DNA of 5,940 nucleotides from CANNDT01 sp945876205. Lineage in GTDB: Bacteria > Acidobacteriota > Vicinamibacteria > Vicinamibacterales > UBA2999. The translations under genes were made by a program, and so were the position numbers. Under the pieces are notes generated by a model. The model was not told the origin of the DNA. It worked only from the letters and a program-made list of their open reading frames with translations, and searched no databases. The stretch is taken from positions 1 to 5,940 of the forward strand of contig CANNDT010000161.1 in assembly GCA_947503365.1 (NCBI GenBank), given 5' to 3'. How positions within the stretch are numbered: position 1 is the stretch's first letter; each line of letters starts with the position of its first letter. This document shows, piece after piece, positions 1 through 5,813 of the stretch.

Positions 1-1427
1 GACACGGCATTCCGCAGGTGCCAGGTCGAATTGAATCCGGTGCGGTAGTTCGGGAACGCGCGATACCGGTTGTTGCCCTGCTGTTCGAGCACCGAAATCA
101 TCTGGGAGTTCAGGTCGGTGGGCGGAAGCTGGTTGCTGGCGCCGTAGTTGCGCGAGACGCCGGCCTCGAGCAGGAGCCGATTCGAGATCGGGAAGGTGTA
201 ATCGGTCACGAGCAGACTCTGCGGCGTCTGTTCGCCCCGGTAGCCCGCCTCGGGCTGTCTGAGCGCGCTCACCGTGCTGGGGCACTCGCAGTTGGCTTGC
301 CGCGAGAAGGTGACACCGAACTTCTGCCGGCGCGTGGCCTGGTAGGTGACGCGCGACTCAACGCCCTTGGACGACGCCTCGTTGTAGCCAGGCTGGGCGA
401 GATCGGGGACGTAGGTCCAGAGATTCGGATTGTTGGCGTTCTTGTTCACGAAGGAATCGGCCGCGTAGTTGGCGGTCGACTTGATCAGCGCCGCGCCGAA
501 GAACCACACCTTGTCCTTCAGAATGGCGCCGCCAAAGCCGGGATTGACGTCGTAGTTCCGCTTGATCGAGTCGGGCGTGCGCAGCCCCTTGTCCTTCAAG
601 GCCTGCGAGAAGTTGCTGCCCTGCAGTGAGCCATTGCCGTAGCTGGCATAGAGCGCCCCGTGAAACTGGTTGCTGCCCTCGCGGTTGACGATGTTGACGC
701 GCACGCCGCCGGTGGCGTACTCGGCGCCGACGCCGCCCGTGTCGAGCACCAGTTCCTGCTGCGCGACCATATTGAGCTGGGTGCGGGAGACGAACCCCGA
801 GGTGGCCGACGCCGTGACCAGGGTGCCGTTGCGCAGGAAGATCTGATCGGTGGCGCGGCCGCCATGCAGGCGCAGGCCAACCGTCATGCTGACGGTGTTG
901 CCGCCGATGTCCTGGCTCTGGACGCCGGAGCTGCTCGCGGTCGTCATGCCGGGAATCAGCGCGCCGAGCGTCTGCGTGGTGCGCCCGGACGGGATGTTCT
1001 CGAGCACCTGCCGGTCGAGCACGCGCTGTTGCGTCGAGCTCTGGACGTCGACCATCGGCGCCTGGCCAGTCACCGTGATCGTCTCGCTGACCTCGCCGAC
1101 GCGCAGATCGGCGTCGATGGTCGCGTTGAAGGTGCCGGAAATCTCGATGCCCTCGCGCTTCACGGATCCGAATCCGGGGAGCGTGAACGTGACCGAGTAG
1201 GTACCGGGCGGCAGCGTCTCGATGCGATAGAGACCCGCGCTGTTGGTGACCACCGCACGGGTCCTCTCAATCAGCGCCGGGCTGGTCGCTTCGACCGTCA
1301 CGCCTGGCAGGAGCGCGCCGGACGTATCCTTGACGGCGCCGGCAATGGTTCCTTGCGCGTGTGCGGCCGCTGGCACGACGACGAACAACGCGGCCACGAT
1401 CACGACGTATCGGAGACATCTGTTCAT
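1..1427 (-). CDS. TonB-dependent receptor, Oar-like, with carboxypeptidase-regulatory-like N-terminal domain (partial, C-terminus off window)
   Basis: Outer-membrane receptor expected to import a ligand energised by TonB; the substrate cannot be read from sequence. The frame is open without interruption for 475 codons from ATG 1425-1427 to the left edge. Residues 1-24 form a signal peptide (basic start, hydrophobic core, AHA cleavage motif at 22-24). Residues about 26-108 fit a carboxypeptidase-regulatory-like fold (GTIAGAVKDTSGALLPGVTV, then YRIETLPPGTYSVTF). The segment ETITVTGQAP at 115-124 is where Oar-type receptors enter the plug, about 125-250, which ends in the typical VNREGSNQFHGALY (245-260). 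The barrel starts near 255. Family members are usually about 1000 residues, so roughly half is missing. AGGAGG at 1436-1441 lies 8 bases before the ATG, which fixes the start. A CxC pair (Cys380, Cys382) sits in the early barrel. The gene is transcribed divergently from the NHL gene. Confidence 0.93.
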   Translation of the reverse strand, partial: MNRCLRYVVIVAALFVVVPAAAHAQGTIAGAVKDTSGALLPGVTVEATSPALIERTRAVVTNSAGLYRIETLPPGTYSVTFTLPGFGSVKREGIEISGTFNATIDADLRVGEVSETITVTGQAPMVDVQSSTQQRVLDRQVLENIPSGRTTQTLGALIPGMTTASSSGVQSQDIGGNTVSMTVGLRLHGGRATDQIFLRNGTLVTASATSGFVSRTQLNMVAQQELVLDTGGVGAEYATGGVRVNIVNREGSNQFHGALYASYGNGSLQGSNFSQALKDKGLRTPDSIKRNYDVNPGFGGAILKDKVWFFGAALIKSTANYAADSFVNKNANNPNLWTYVPDLAQPGYNEASSKGVESRVTYQATRRQKFGVTFSRQANCECPSTVSALRQPEAGYRGEQTPQSLLVTDYTFPISNRLLLEAGVSRNYGASNQLPPTDLNSQMISVLEQQGNNRYRAFPNYRTGFNSTWHLRNAV

Positions 1428-1463
1428 CGAGCTGTCCTCCTCGGGAAGATCCGAATCGGGGGG

Positions 1464-1492
1464 AGTGTGTGCTGGGGACGCGCAACAGTCAA
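1464..1492 (-). promoter_or_regulatory. Putative sigma70-type promoter of the TonB-dependent receptor gene
   Basis: Read on the minus strand, TTGACT (1487-1492, five of six bases of the -35 consensus) is followed after exactly 17 bases by CACACT (1464-1469). Transcription would begin near 1457, leaving a leader of about 30 bases with the AGGAGG site at 1436-1441. The -35 box and spacing are good; the -10 box is a poor match to the E. coli consensus, but resembles the other candidate -10 boxes in this window (TAGACT, TACACT). Prediction by eye only. Confidence 0.45.
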
Positions 1493-1517
1493 GCGAAGGC
1501 TGTAAATCGCGTAGACT
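1488..1517 (+). promoter_or_regulatory. Possible promoter of the NHL beta-propeller gene
   Basis: TAGACT at 1512-1517 is a plausible -10 box (four of six consensus bases). It would place the transcription start near 1524, just ahead of the AGGGAG ribosome site at 1529-1534 and ATG 1542. The matching -35 region (GTCAAG, 1488-1493, 18-base spacer) is weak and lies over the -35 box of the divergent receptor promoter, so the two promoters would be back to back and could interfere. Low confidence. Confidence 0.28.
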
Positions 1518-1541
1518 CTGGACTCTTAAGGGAGATCTGCC

Positions 1542-2801
1542 ATGACACGCACGTGGACCGTTCGAGCCGGAGGCCTGATCGTTGCCGCCGCGATGGGAGT
1601 GTTTCTCGCCTACGGCGGCTGGCCGGCGCAGGCGCAGACGGCGCCTCGCTACAAGTTCGATCCCGATTGGCCGAAGCCGCTGCCGAACAAGTGGAAGATG
1701 GGCGGCGTCACGGGGCTGGCGGTCGACAAGGACGACAACGTCTGGGTGCTGAACCGGCCCGACGACCTGCGGGATCTCGAGCTGCACGCCGAGCTCACGC
1801 CTCCGACCGCGGACTGCTGCGTGCGGCCGCCGTCGATGATTCACATCGACAAGAACGGCAACGTCATCGGCTCATTCGACGCGCCGCAGGGTCACGGCAT
1901 GGACGTCGACAGCAAGGGCTTCGTCTACATCGGCCAGGACACGGTCCGGAAGTACGACCCGAAGACGGGGAAGCTGGTCGCCGAGATCGCGCGCGTACCT
2001 GAAAGAGAACCGGGGCAGGGCGGCGGGACGACGGGCGCCGACGTGTATGTCGCCAGGCCGCCGCGTGTACCTGGCCGCGGCAGTGCCGGACCGAACGGGA
2101 CGTTTCCGGCGCCACCCGCGCGGGGTCCTCAGCCGGATCCGGCCGCCCGCGCCGCGGCGATCGCGGCCTATCGCGCCACGTATCCGCCGTCGACGCCGAT
2201 GATCGTCGGCGGCATCGAGGAGATCCGGATCGACGAGGCGGCTGGCGAAGTGTACGTCGCTGACAATTACCTCGCCGGACGCGTCCTGGTGTTCGACCTC
2301 AACACCCTGGCGTTCAAGCGCGGCTGGGGCGCATACGGACATGCGCTCGCCGACATCAGCACCAACAACGCGGACCACCGGTATACGCCCAACGGGCCGA
2401 TGCCGAAAGAGTTTGCCGGGCATCTCACGATCAATTTCTCCAACGACGGCCTGGTCTACGCCGCCGATCGCAACGCGAATCGCATCCACGTGACGACCAA
2501 GCAGGGGAAGTTCGTGAAGGAGTTCATCCTCGCCCCGTCAACGGGGGAGGGCGGTTCGACCGGCGGCGTCGGCTTCTCGCCCGACAAGGCGCAGAAGTAC
2601 CTGTTCATCTCGGATCTCACCAACAACCACGTCTGGTTCCTGAATCGCGAAGACGGCAAGGTCGTCGGCCAGATGGGCAGCATGGGCGAGAACGGCGGCC
2701 AGTGGTACGGCCTGCACATGATCGCCGTCGATTCGAAGGGCAACATCTACACCGGGGAAGTGTTCAACGGCGAGCGGGTGCAGCGATTCACCCCGAACTG
2801 A
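1542..2801 (+). CDS. Exported NHL-repeat / six-bladed beta-propeller protein
   Basis: 419-residue exported protein, probably periplasmic or surface-facing; the biochemical role is unknown. A signal peptide covers residues 1-31 (Arg3 and Arg8, hydrophobic core, AQA cleavage motif at 29-31). The mature part shows repeated propeller strands of the form D-x-x-G-x-V/I-Y/W-V: GLAVDKDDNVWVLNRP (58-73), MIHIDKNGNVIGSF (99-112), MDVDSKGFVYIG (120-131), IRIDEAAGEVYVADN (228-242), FSNDGLVYAADRNANRI (299-315), KYLFISDLTNNHVWFLN (352-368) and IAVDSKGNIYTGEV (394-407). A Pro/Gly/Ala-rich insert, about 152-216, separates the early and late blades. A vicinal Cys92-Cys93 precedes the second strand set. The start is supported by AGGGAG at 1529-1534, 7 bases before the ATG. 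Such propellers are known as binding scaffolds and, in the peptidyl-hydroxyglycine lyase branch, as enzymes; I see nothing that assigns this one to catalysis. Its C-terminus resembles the partial gene at the right edge. Confidence 0.9.
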   Translation: MTRTWTVRAGGLIVAAAMGVFLAYGGWPAQAQTAPRYKFDPDWPKPLPNKWKMGGVTGLAVDKDDNVWVLNRPDDLRDLELHAELTPPTADCCVRPPSMIHIDKNGNVIGSFDAPQGHGMDVDSKGFVYIGQDTVRKYDPKTGKLVAEIARVPEREPGQGGGTTGADVYVARPPRVPGRGSAGPNGTFPAPPARGPQPDPAARAAAIAAYRATYPPSTPMIVGGIEEIRIDEAAGEVYVADNYLAGRVLVFDLNTLAFKRGWGAYGHALADISTNNADHRYTPNGPMPKEFAGHLTINFSNDGLVYAADRNANRIHVTTKQGKFVKEFILAPSTGEGGSTGGVGFSPDKAQKYLFISDLTNNHVWFLNREDGKVVGQMGSMGENGGQWYGLHMIAVDSKGNIYTGEVFNGERVQRFTPN

Positions 2802-2803
2802 GC

Positions 2804-2825
2804 GCCGGGTCCAAAAGGACCCGGC
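2804..2825. terminator. Perfect 9-bp hairpin with AAAA loop between convergent genes (candidate bidirectional terminator or REP-like unit)
   Basis: GCCGGGTCC (2804-2812), loop AAAA (2813-2816), GGACCCGGC (2817-2825): nine perfect, mostly G-C pairs with a four-base loop. The plus-strand gene stops with TGA at 2799-2801 and the minus-strand gene with TAG at 2826-2828, so the hairpin occupies all but two bases of the 24-base gap. No run of T follows in either direction, so it is not a textbook intrinsic terminator. It may end transcription from both sides with help from Rho, protect 3' ends, or be a dispersed intergenic palindrome. Confidence 0.65.
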
Positions 2826-3521
2826 CTACGGGAGGCTGAGTTTCACCTGACACGGAGCGCCGGCACGCTCGCGGCACTCCTGGAAGAACTTGTGGGTCGT
2901 CGTCACCCATGTGAGTCCATCGGCGACTGACCCCCAGCCCGGAACGCTGCCGAACGCGTTCGGTTCGTTCTGCTTGTCGCGGTTGAAGTAGTCGGCGACA
3001 GTGCGCTGAATCTCGGGCGTGAGTGTGTGAATCGCTCGGCCGTTGCGATTGGTTCGCGACAGCACGACTTTCGAATCCAGCCCCTTCTCGTCCTCCATCA
3101 GCATCAAGCCGACGATGACGCCGCGCACGAGGGTGCCACCCGCGATCGCCGGTCCGAGTACCAAGGCATCGAACGGATCGCCGTCATAGGACACGGTCTG
3201 CGGCACGAATCCATAGTTGATCGGGTAGCCGCCGACATCCTCGGCGATTGTCCGGTCGATCGCCAGCGCGTTGGCGCCCATGTCGAACTCCCACTTGCGC
3301 CGGTCGCCTTGAGCAATCTCCACGTAGGCGTTCACCGTGTCGTCGGGATTGATCGACGCGGTGTCGCGCCACACGTGCCGTGGATGTGTAGACGCCTGTT
3401 TCAGGCTTGTCGAGAGCTTGGTGGTCGCCACGGCTGGCAGCGTGTTCCTTGGGTGGGTCAGGTCCTGACCGGCGATGGCCCACGGAAGCAAGGCGATGAG
3501 CAGCGCCGGACGTATTCTCAC
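2826..3521 (-). CDS. Exported family I inorganic pyrophosphatase
   Basis: Predicted to hydrolyse inorganic pyrophosphate to two phosphates with divalent metal. 231 residues against about 175 for the cytoplasmic E. coli enzyme; the extra is N-terminal. Residues 1-17 look like a signal peptide (Arg2, Arg4, hydrophobic core, AIA cleavage motif at 15-17), followed by a linker of about 45 residues, so it should act in the periplasm. The family signature D-G-D-P-x-D is at 113-118. By eye alignment to E. coli Ppa, the catalytic and metal residues are kept: Glu68, Lys76, Glu78, Arg90, Tyr99, Tyr103, Asp113, Asp115, Asp118, Asp144, Glu145, Asp149, Lys151 and Lys183. The residue matching E. coli Tyr141 is Asp182. 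Cys216 and Cys224 could form a disulphide. The start is GTG at 3519-3521: GGAGAG (3528-3533) lies 6 bases upstream and an in-frame TGA at 3525-3527 prevents any longer form. It converges with the NHL gene. Confidence 0.92.
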   Translation of the reverse strand: MRIRPALLIALLPWAIAGQDLTHPRNTLPAVATTKLSTSLKQASTHPRHVWRDTASINPDDTVNAYVEIAQGDRRKWEFDMGANALAIDRTIAEDVGGYPINYGFVPQTVSYDGDPFDALVLGPAIAGGTLVRGVIVGLMLMEDEKGLDSKVVLSRTNRNGRAIHTLTPEIQRTVADYFNRDKQNEPNAFGSVPGWGSVADGLTWVTTTHKFFQECRERAGAPCQVKLSLP

Positions 3522-3569
3522 GAGTCACTCTCCATCATTCTCAACTACAGGAGCAACCACTGACGCCAG

Positions 3570-3578
3570 CGTAATACG
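3570..3578. promoter_or_regulatory. Short palindrome CGTAATACG in the gap upstream of the pyrophosphatase
   Basis: The 91-base gap 3522-3612 between the LLM gene and the pyrophosphatase holds CGTA-A-TACG, a perfect odd palindrome, extended to CAG...CTG if one base is bulged (3567-3582). It lies about 50 bases before the GTG start, where an operator could sit. I could not identify a convincing promoter or terminator in this gap. The palindrome is short enough to be chance. Confidence 0.15.
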
Positions 3579-3612
3579 GCTGAGTTTGATGCCGTTTATC
3601 CCCTTCTGACGA

Positions 3613-4674
3613 CTATACGTTGGATTCTCGTGTTGCGGCGCCCTGCAGGAGCTCGCGTACTCGCGGCGCGACTTTCGTCCCGAACAGCTCGATGCTGCGC
3701 ATCGATTTTTCGTGGGGCAGGGTGCCGTTGCTGTATTTCATGTTGAACCGCGAGAGGTCCAACGATCGCACGGTGTTGGCGATCTTGGCGGCGACGGTCT
3801 CAGGGGCGCCGGCGCACAGCGCGCCGTGAGGGCTGGCCTCACGCTCGAACTGCGCGCGCGTCGGCGGCGGCCATCCGCGTTCTCCGCCGATGCGCGTCAT
3901 CATCGCCTGGTAGTGGGGCCACAGATCATCCTTGGCCTGCTCGTCCGTGTCGGCGACGTAGCCAGGTGAGTGCACGGCAATCGGCTGCCGGGGATGCCCA
4001 AACTTCTCCAGCGACTGGTAATACAAATCGACGTACGACCTGAAACGCTGCGGGCTGCCGCCGATGATCGCGAGCGTGAGCGGCAGGCCGTAGCGCGCCG
4101 CGCGGACGACTGACTCAGGGCTGCCGCCGACACCGACCCAGGTGCGAAGCGGGCCATTGTCGATCGTCGGATACACGGTCTGACCCGTGACCGGTGTTCG
4201 GGTGCGGCCGCTCCAGTTCACCGGGCCGCCCTTCAGCAACTCGGCGAAGAGCGCCAGCCTCTCTTCGAACAGCTCGTCGTAGTTCTGCAGGTCGAAGCCA
4301 AACAGCGGATACGACTCCGTGAACGATCCTCGTCCAAGAATCACTTCAGCGCGGCCGTTCGATACGGCGTTCAGGGTAGAGAAGCGCTCGAACACGCGGA
4401 CCGGGTCATCGGTGCTGAGCACGGTCACCGCCGATCCGAGCAGGATGCGCTCGGTCTTGCCGGCGATGGCCGCCAGCATCACCTCCGGTGCCGAGATCGA
4501 GAAATCGGCACGATGGTGTTCGCCGACGCCGATCGCATCGACGCCGACCCGATCGGCGAGCATCGCCTCGGCGACGACGTCGCGAAGCGTCTGCGCGTGA
4601 GACTTCAGCGTGCCGTTCGAGTCGAGGGTGACGTCGCCGAAGGTGTCGAGACCGAGCTGGAAGGTGTGCGGCAC
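3613..4674 (-). CDS. LLM-class (luciferase-like) flavin-dependent oxidoreductase
   Basis: Cytoplasmic TIM-barrel oxidoreductase expected to use reduced flavin (FMN or F420); the substrate is unknown. The sequence fits the family with the N-terminal pattern LGLDTFGDVT, then GVGEHHRADFSISAPEVMLA, SAVTVLSTDDPVRVFERFSTL, SNGRAEVILGRGSF and SYPLFGFDLQNYDELFEE; this series matches what I recall of the LLM_2I7G subgroup (TIGR03858). The GEHH motif belongs to the flavin/active-site region in luciferase-like enzymes. WVGVGGSPESVVRAARYGLPL in the C-terminal half is the usual phosphate-binding barrel segment. Length (353 residues) is normal and no signal peptide is present. Start choice: AAGGAG (4681-4686) directly touches the ATG at 4678-4680, which is too close to work, but lies 6 bases before the GTG at 4672-4674, so GTG is preferred; the ATG form would add two residues. 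It follows the barrel gene by about 16 bases on the same strand, probably as one transcript. Confidence 0.92.
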   Translation of the reverse strand: MPHTFQLGLDTFGDVTLDSNGTLKSHAQTLRDVVAEAMLADRVGVDAIGVGEHHRADFSISAPEVMLAAIAGKTERILLGSAVTVLSTDDPVRVFERFSTLNAVSNGRAEVILGRGSFTESYPLFGFDLQNYDELFEERLALFAELLKGGPVNWSGRTRTPVTGQTVYPTIDNGPLRTWVGVGGSPESVVRAARYGLPLTLAIIGGSPQRFRSYVDLYYQSLEKFGHPRQPIAVHSPGYVADTDEQAKDDLWPHYQAMMTRIGGERGWPPPTRAQFEREASPHGALCAGAPETVAAKIANTVRSLDLSRFNMKYSNGTLPHEKSMRSIELFGTKVAPRVRELLQGAATRESNV

Positions 4675-4680
4675 GCTCAT

Positions 4681-4686
4681 CTCCTT
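4681..4686 (-). promoter_or_regulatory. Ribosome binding site that decides the LLM oxidoreductase start
   Basis: Minus-strand order is TGA (stop of the upstream barrel gene, 4691-4693), CGGC, AAGGAG, ATGAGC, GTG. The Shine-Dalgarno match has zero spacing to the ATG but an ideal six bases to the GTG. Its position four bases after the upstream stop suggests that ribosomes finishing the barrel gene can reinitiate here. Confidence 0.7.
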
Positions 4687-4690
4687 GCCG

Positions 4691-5758
4691 TCAGCGCAGG
4701 CCCGCTCGCCGCAGCGCCGGCAGCGCGTTGTAGGTCAGCGAGACAATGCTCAGCCTTCGCTGCGGCAGTGCACCCTGCCGGCCGACGGCGTTGGTGATGA
4801 AGACGGATGCGGCAAGGTCCTTCGGCAGCGCGTAGGTCGCCATGCCGTAGACGCGCCGGCCGATGGTGAACCGATCGCTATTGAGCGCGCCGTATGCCGG
4901 ATCGATTCGCGCGTAGCCGCCGTTGACGTCCAGCCTCTTGGTGACCGCCTTTTCCATCGTCACTGCGAAGCCTGACGCCGCACTCGCATTGGTGCGCTGA
5001 TAGTTCTCGAGGATCACGGAATCGATGACGCGGGCCTCGCGGATGTTGAGTCGCATCGCCTCGCGCCACGTCCGGCGTCCGGTCTCAATCGTGTAGTCGG
5101 CAGAGACGGCAACGCGCTTGCCGACGCGCTTTGCGAGCAGAAACTGCTGGTAGTTGGATTCGTCGATGTGCCTCAACCGCCTGCTGACCGCGACGTGCTC
5201 GATGCTCGCCGTGAAATACGCGTTGGTCGCGGAGATCTCGTCGAAGAACAGCTCCGCAGGACGCCGGATGCGCAGCCGCTCGCCGGTGATGTAGCCATCC
5301 TCGTCGTAGCTGGTGATCTCTGTCGATTCACCCCGCGCGATGTAGAGGCCGCCCGCCTCGGCGTCGACGCCCTCGACCGGACGAGCCGCGACGTAGAGCG
5401 CCCGCACGGCCAGGTTCTTCTGCGCGTCGTTGATGCCCCAACCGGTATTGTCCCAACCGCCGGAAAACCTCGGGCCGGTGAAGAGACCGAACGTCAGCGC
5501 GTAGCGTCCGCGCTGGTCGAACTTCAGGCGTCCCCTGAGCGTTTCCCGATGCTGAAGCTGGTTGGCCGTGACGACGCCGGCGCTGCTCGTCGCGTCGCGG
5601 TGCCGGATGGCGACGGTCGCGCCCTGTACGTTGAGCCATCGCGCGAGGAAGCTCTCCTCGGCGGAAGGTGGCGTCTGCGCGCCGGCGGGTGACATCGCTC
5701 CGGCGAGGACGAACAAGAGAAGGGCAGTGCCCGTGTACTGAAACTCTGGTGTCGGCAA
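4691..5758 (-). CDS. Exported probable outer-membrane beta-barrel protein, function unknown
   Basis: 355 residues; I do not recognise the family. A hydrophobic N-terminal segment (about 11-22) followed by AGA at 25-27 suggests a signal peptide cleaved before Gln28, although there is no Lys or Arg ahead of the core. The mature part is rich in alternating polar/hydrophobic strands with aromatic ends, for example RGRLKFDQRGRYALTFGLFTG (75-95), LAVRALYVAARPV (116-128), AYFTASIEHVAVSRRL (180-195), VAVSADYTIETGRRTW (216-231), FAVTMEKAVTKRLDVNGGYA (264-283) and RLSIVSLTYNAL (335-346), which is porin-like. The protein does not end in the usual terminal Phe. The start is a TTG (5756-5758); an in-frame TGA at 5768-5770 rules out a longer form, and no Shine-Dalgarno sequence is visible. 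No better start keeps the signal peptide. It is probably co-transcribed with the LLM gene downstream. A structural fit to a barrel is an inference from strand pattern. Confidence 0.78.
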   Translation of the reverse strand: MPTPEFQYTGTALLLFVLAGAMSPAGAQTPPSAEESFLARWLNVQGATVAIRHRDATSSAGVVTANQLQHRETLRGRLKFDQRGRYALTFGLFTGPRFSGGWDNTGWGINDAQKNLAVRALYVAARPVEGVDAEAGGLYIARGESTEITSYDEDGYITGERLRIRRPAELFFDEISATNAYFTASIEHVAVSRRLRHIDESNYQQFLLAKRVGKRVAVSADYTIETGRRTWREAMRLNIREARVIDSVILENYQRTNASAASGFAVTMEKAVTKRLDVNGGYARIDPAYGALNSDRFTIGRRVYGMATYALPKDLAASVFITNAVGRQGALPQRRLSIVSLTYNALPALRRAGLR

Positions 5759-5790
5759 TCGAGACGGTCAGTGTACCCTGCCCGTCTCGA
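5759..5790. repeat. Perfect 9-bp inverted repeat with 14-base spacer at the start of the barrel gene
   Basis: TCGAGACGG (5759-5767) and CCGTCTCGA (5782-5790) are exact reverse complements separated by 14 bases. The left arm directly abuts the TTG start codon of the barrel gene, and the right arm lies 24 bases beyond the stop of the NHL gene at the right edge. It could be an operator for a dimeric regulator, a terminator hairpin of the upstream gene (though no T run follows), or an RNA stem that hides the barrel gene start. Confidence 0.6.
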
Positions 5791-5799
5791 CTGCACCAA
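5770..5799 (-). promoter_or_regulatory. Possible promoter of the barrel-LLM transcription unit, inside the inverted repeat
   Basis: Minus strand TTGGTG (5794-5799), 18-base spacer, TACACT (5770-5775). The -10 candidate falls in the loop between the two repeat arms, so a protein binding both arms would cover it. Transcription would start only a few bases before the TTG at 5758, giving an almost leaderless message, consistent with the lack of a ribosome site. The -35 match is only three of six bases. Confidence 0.3.
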
Positions 5800-5813
5800 G
5801 CGCCGCTGAACGC

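Noticed and set aside
18..1505. Long plus-strand open frames opposite the receptor (203 and 281 codons, plus overlapping shorter ones)
   Set aside because: They are antisense shadows in GC-rich DNA. The minus-strand frame gives an uninterrupted, clearly recognisable TonB-dependent receptor with a signal peptide and a good ribosome site; the plus-strand products are Arg/Gly/Ala-rich with no recognisable domain.
1872..2489. Minus-strand open frame opposite the NHL gene (205 codons)
   Set aside because: Arg- and Asp-rich translation with no family likeness, lying wholly antisense to a well-supported propeller gene.
3027..3563. Plus-strand open frame opposite the pyrophosphatase (178 codons)
   Set aside because: Antisense to a gene with a full set of catalytic motifs; composition is His/Arg/Gly-rich and lacks domains.
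3522..3612. Promoter for the pyrophosphatase gene
   Set aside because: No -35/-10 pair with sensible spacing was convincing on the minus strand; the gene may be read from the LLM transcript or from an atypical promoter.
5168..5692. Plus-strand open frame opposite the barrel gene (174 codons)
   Set aside because: Arg/Ala/Asp-rich shadow; the minus-strand frame has an export signal and a strand pattern expected of a barrel and ends tidily next to the LLM gene.
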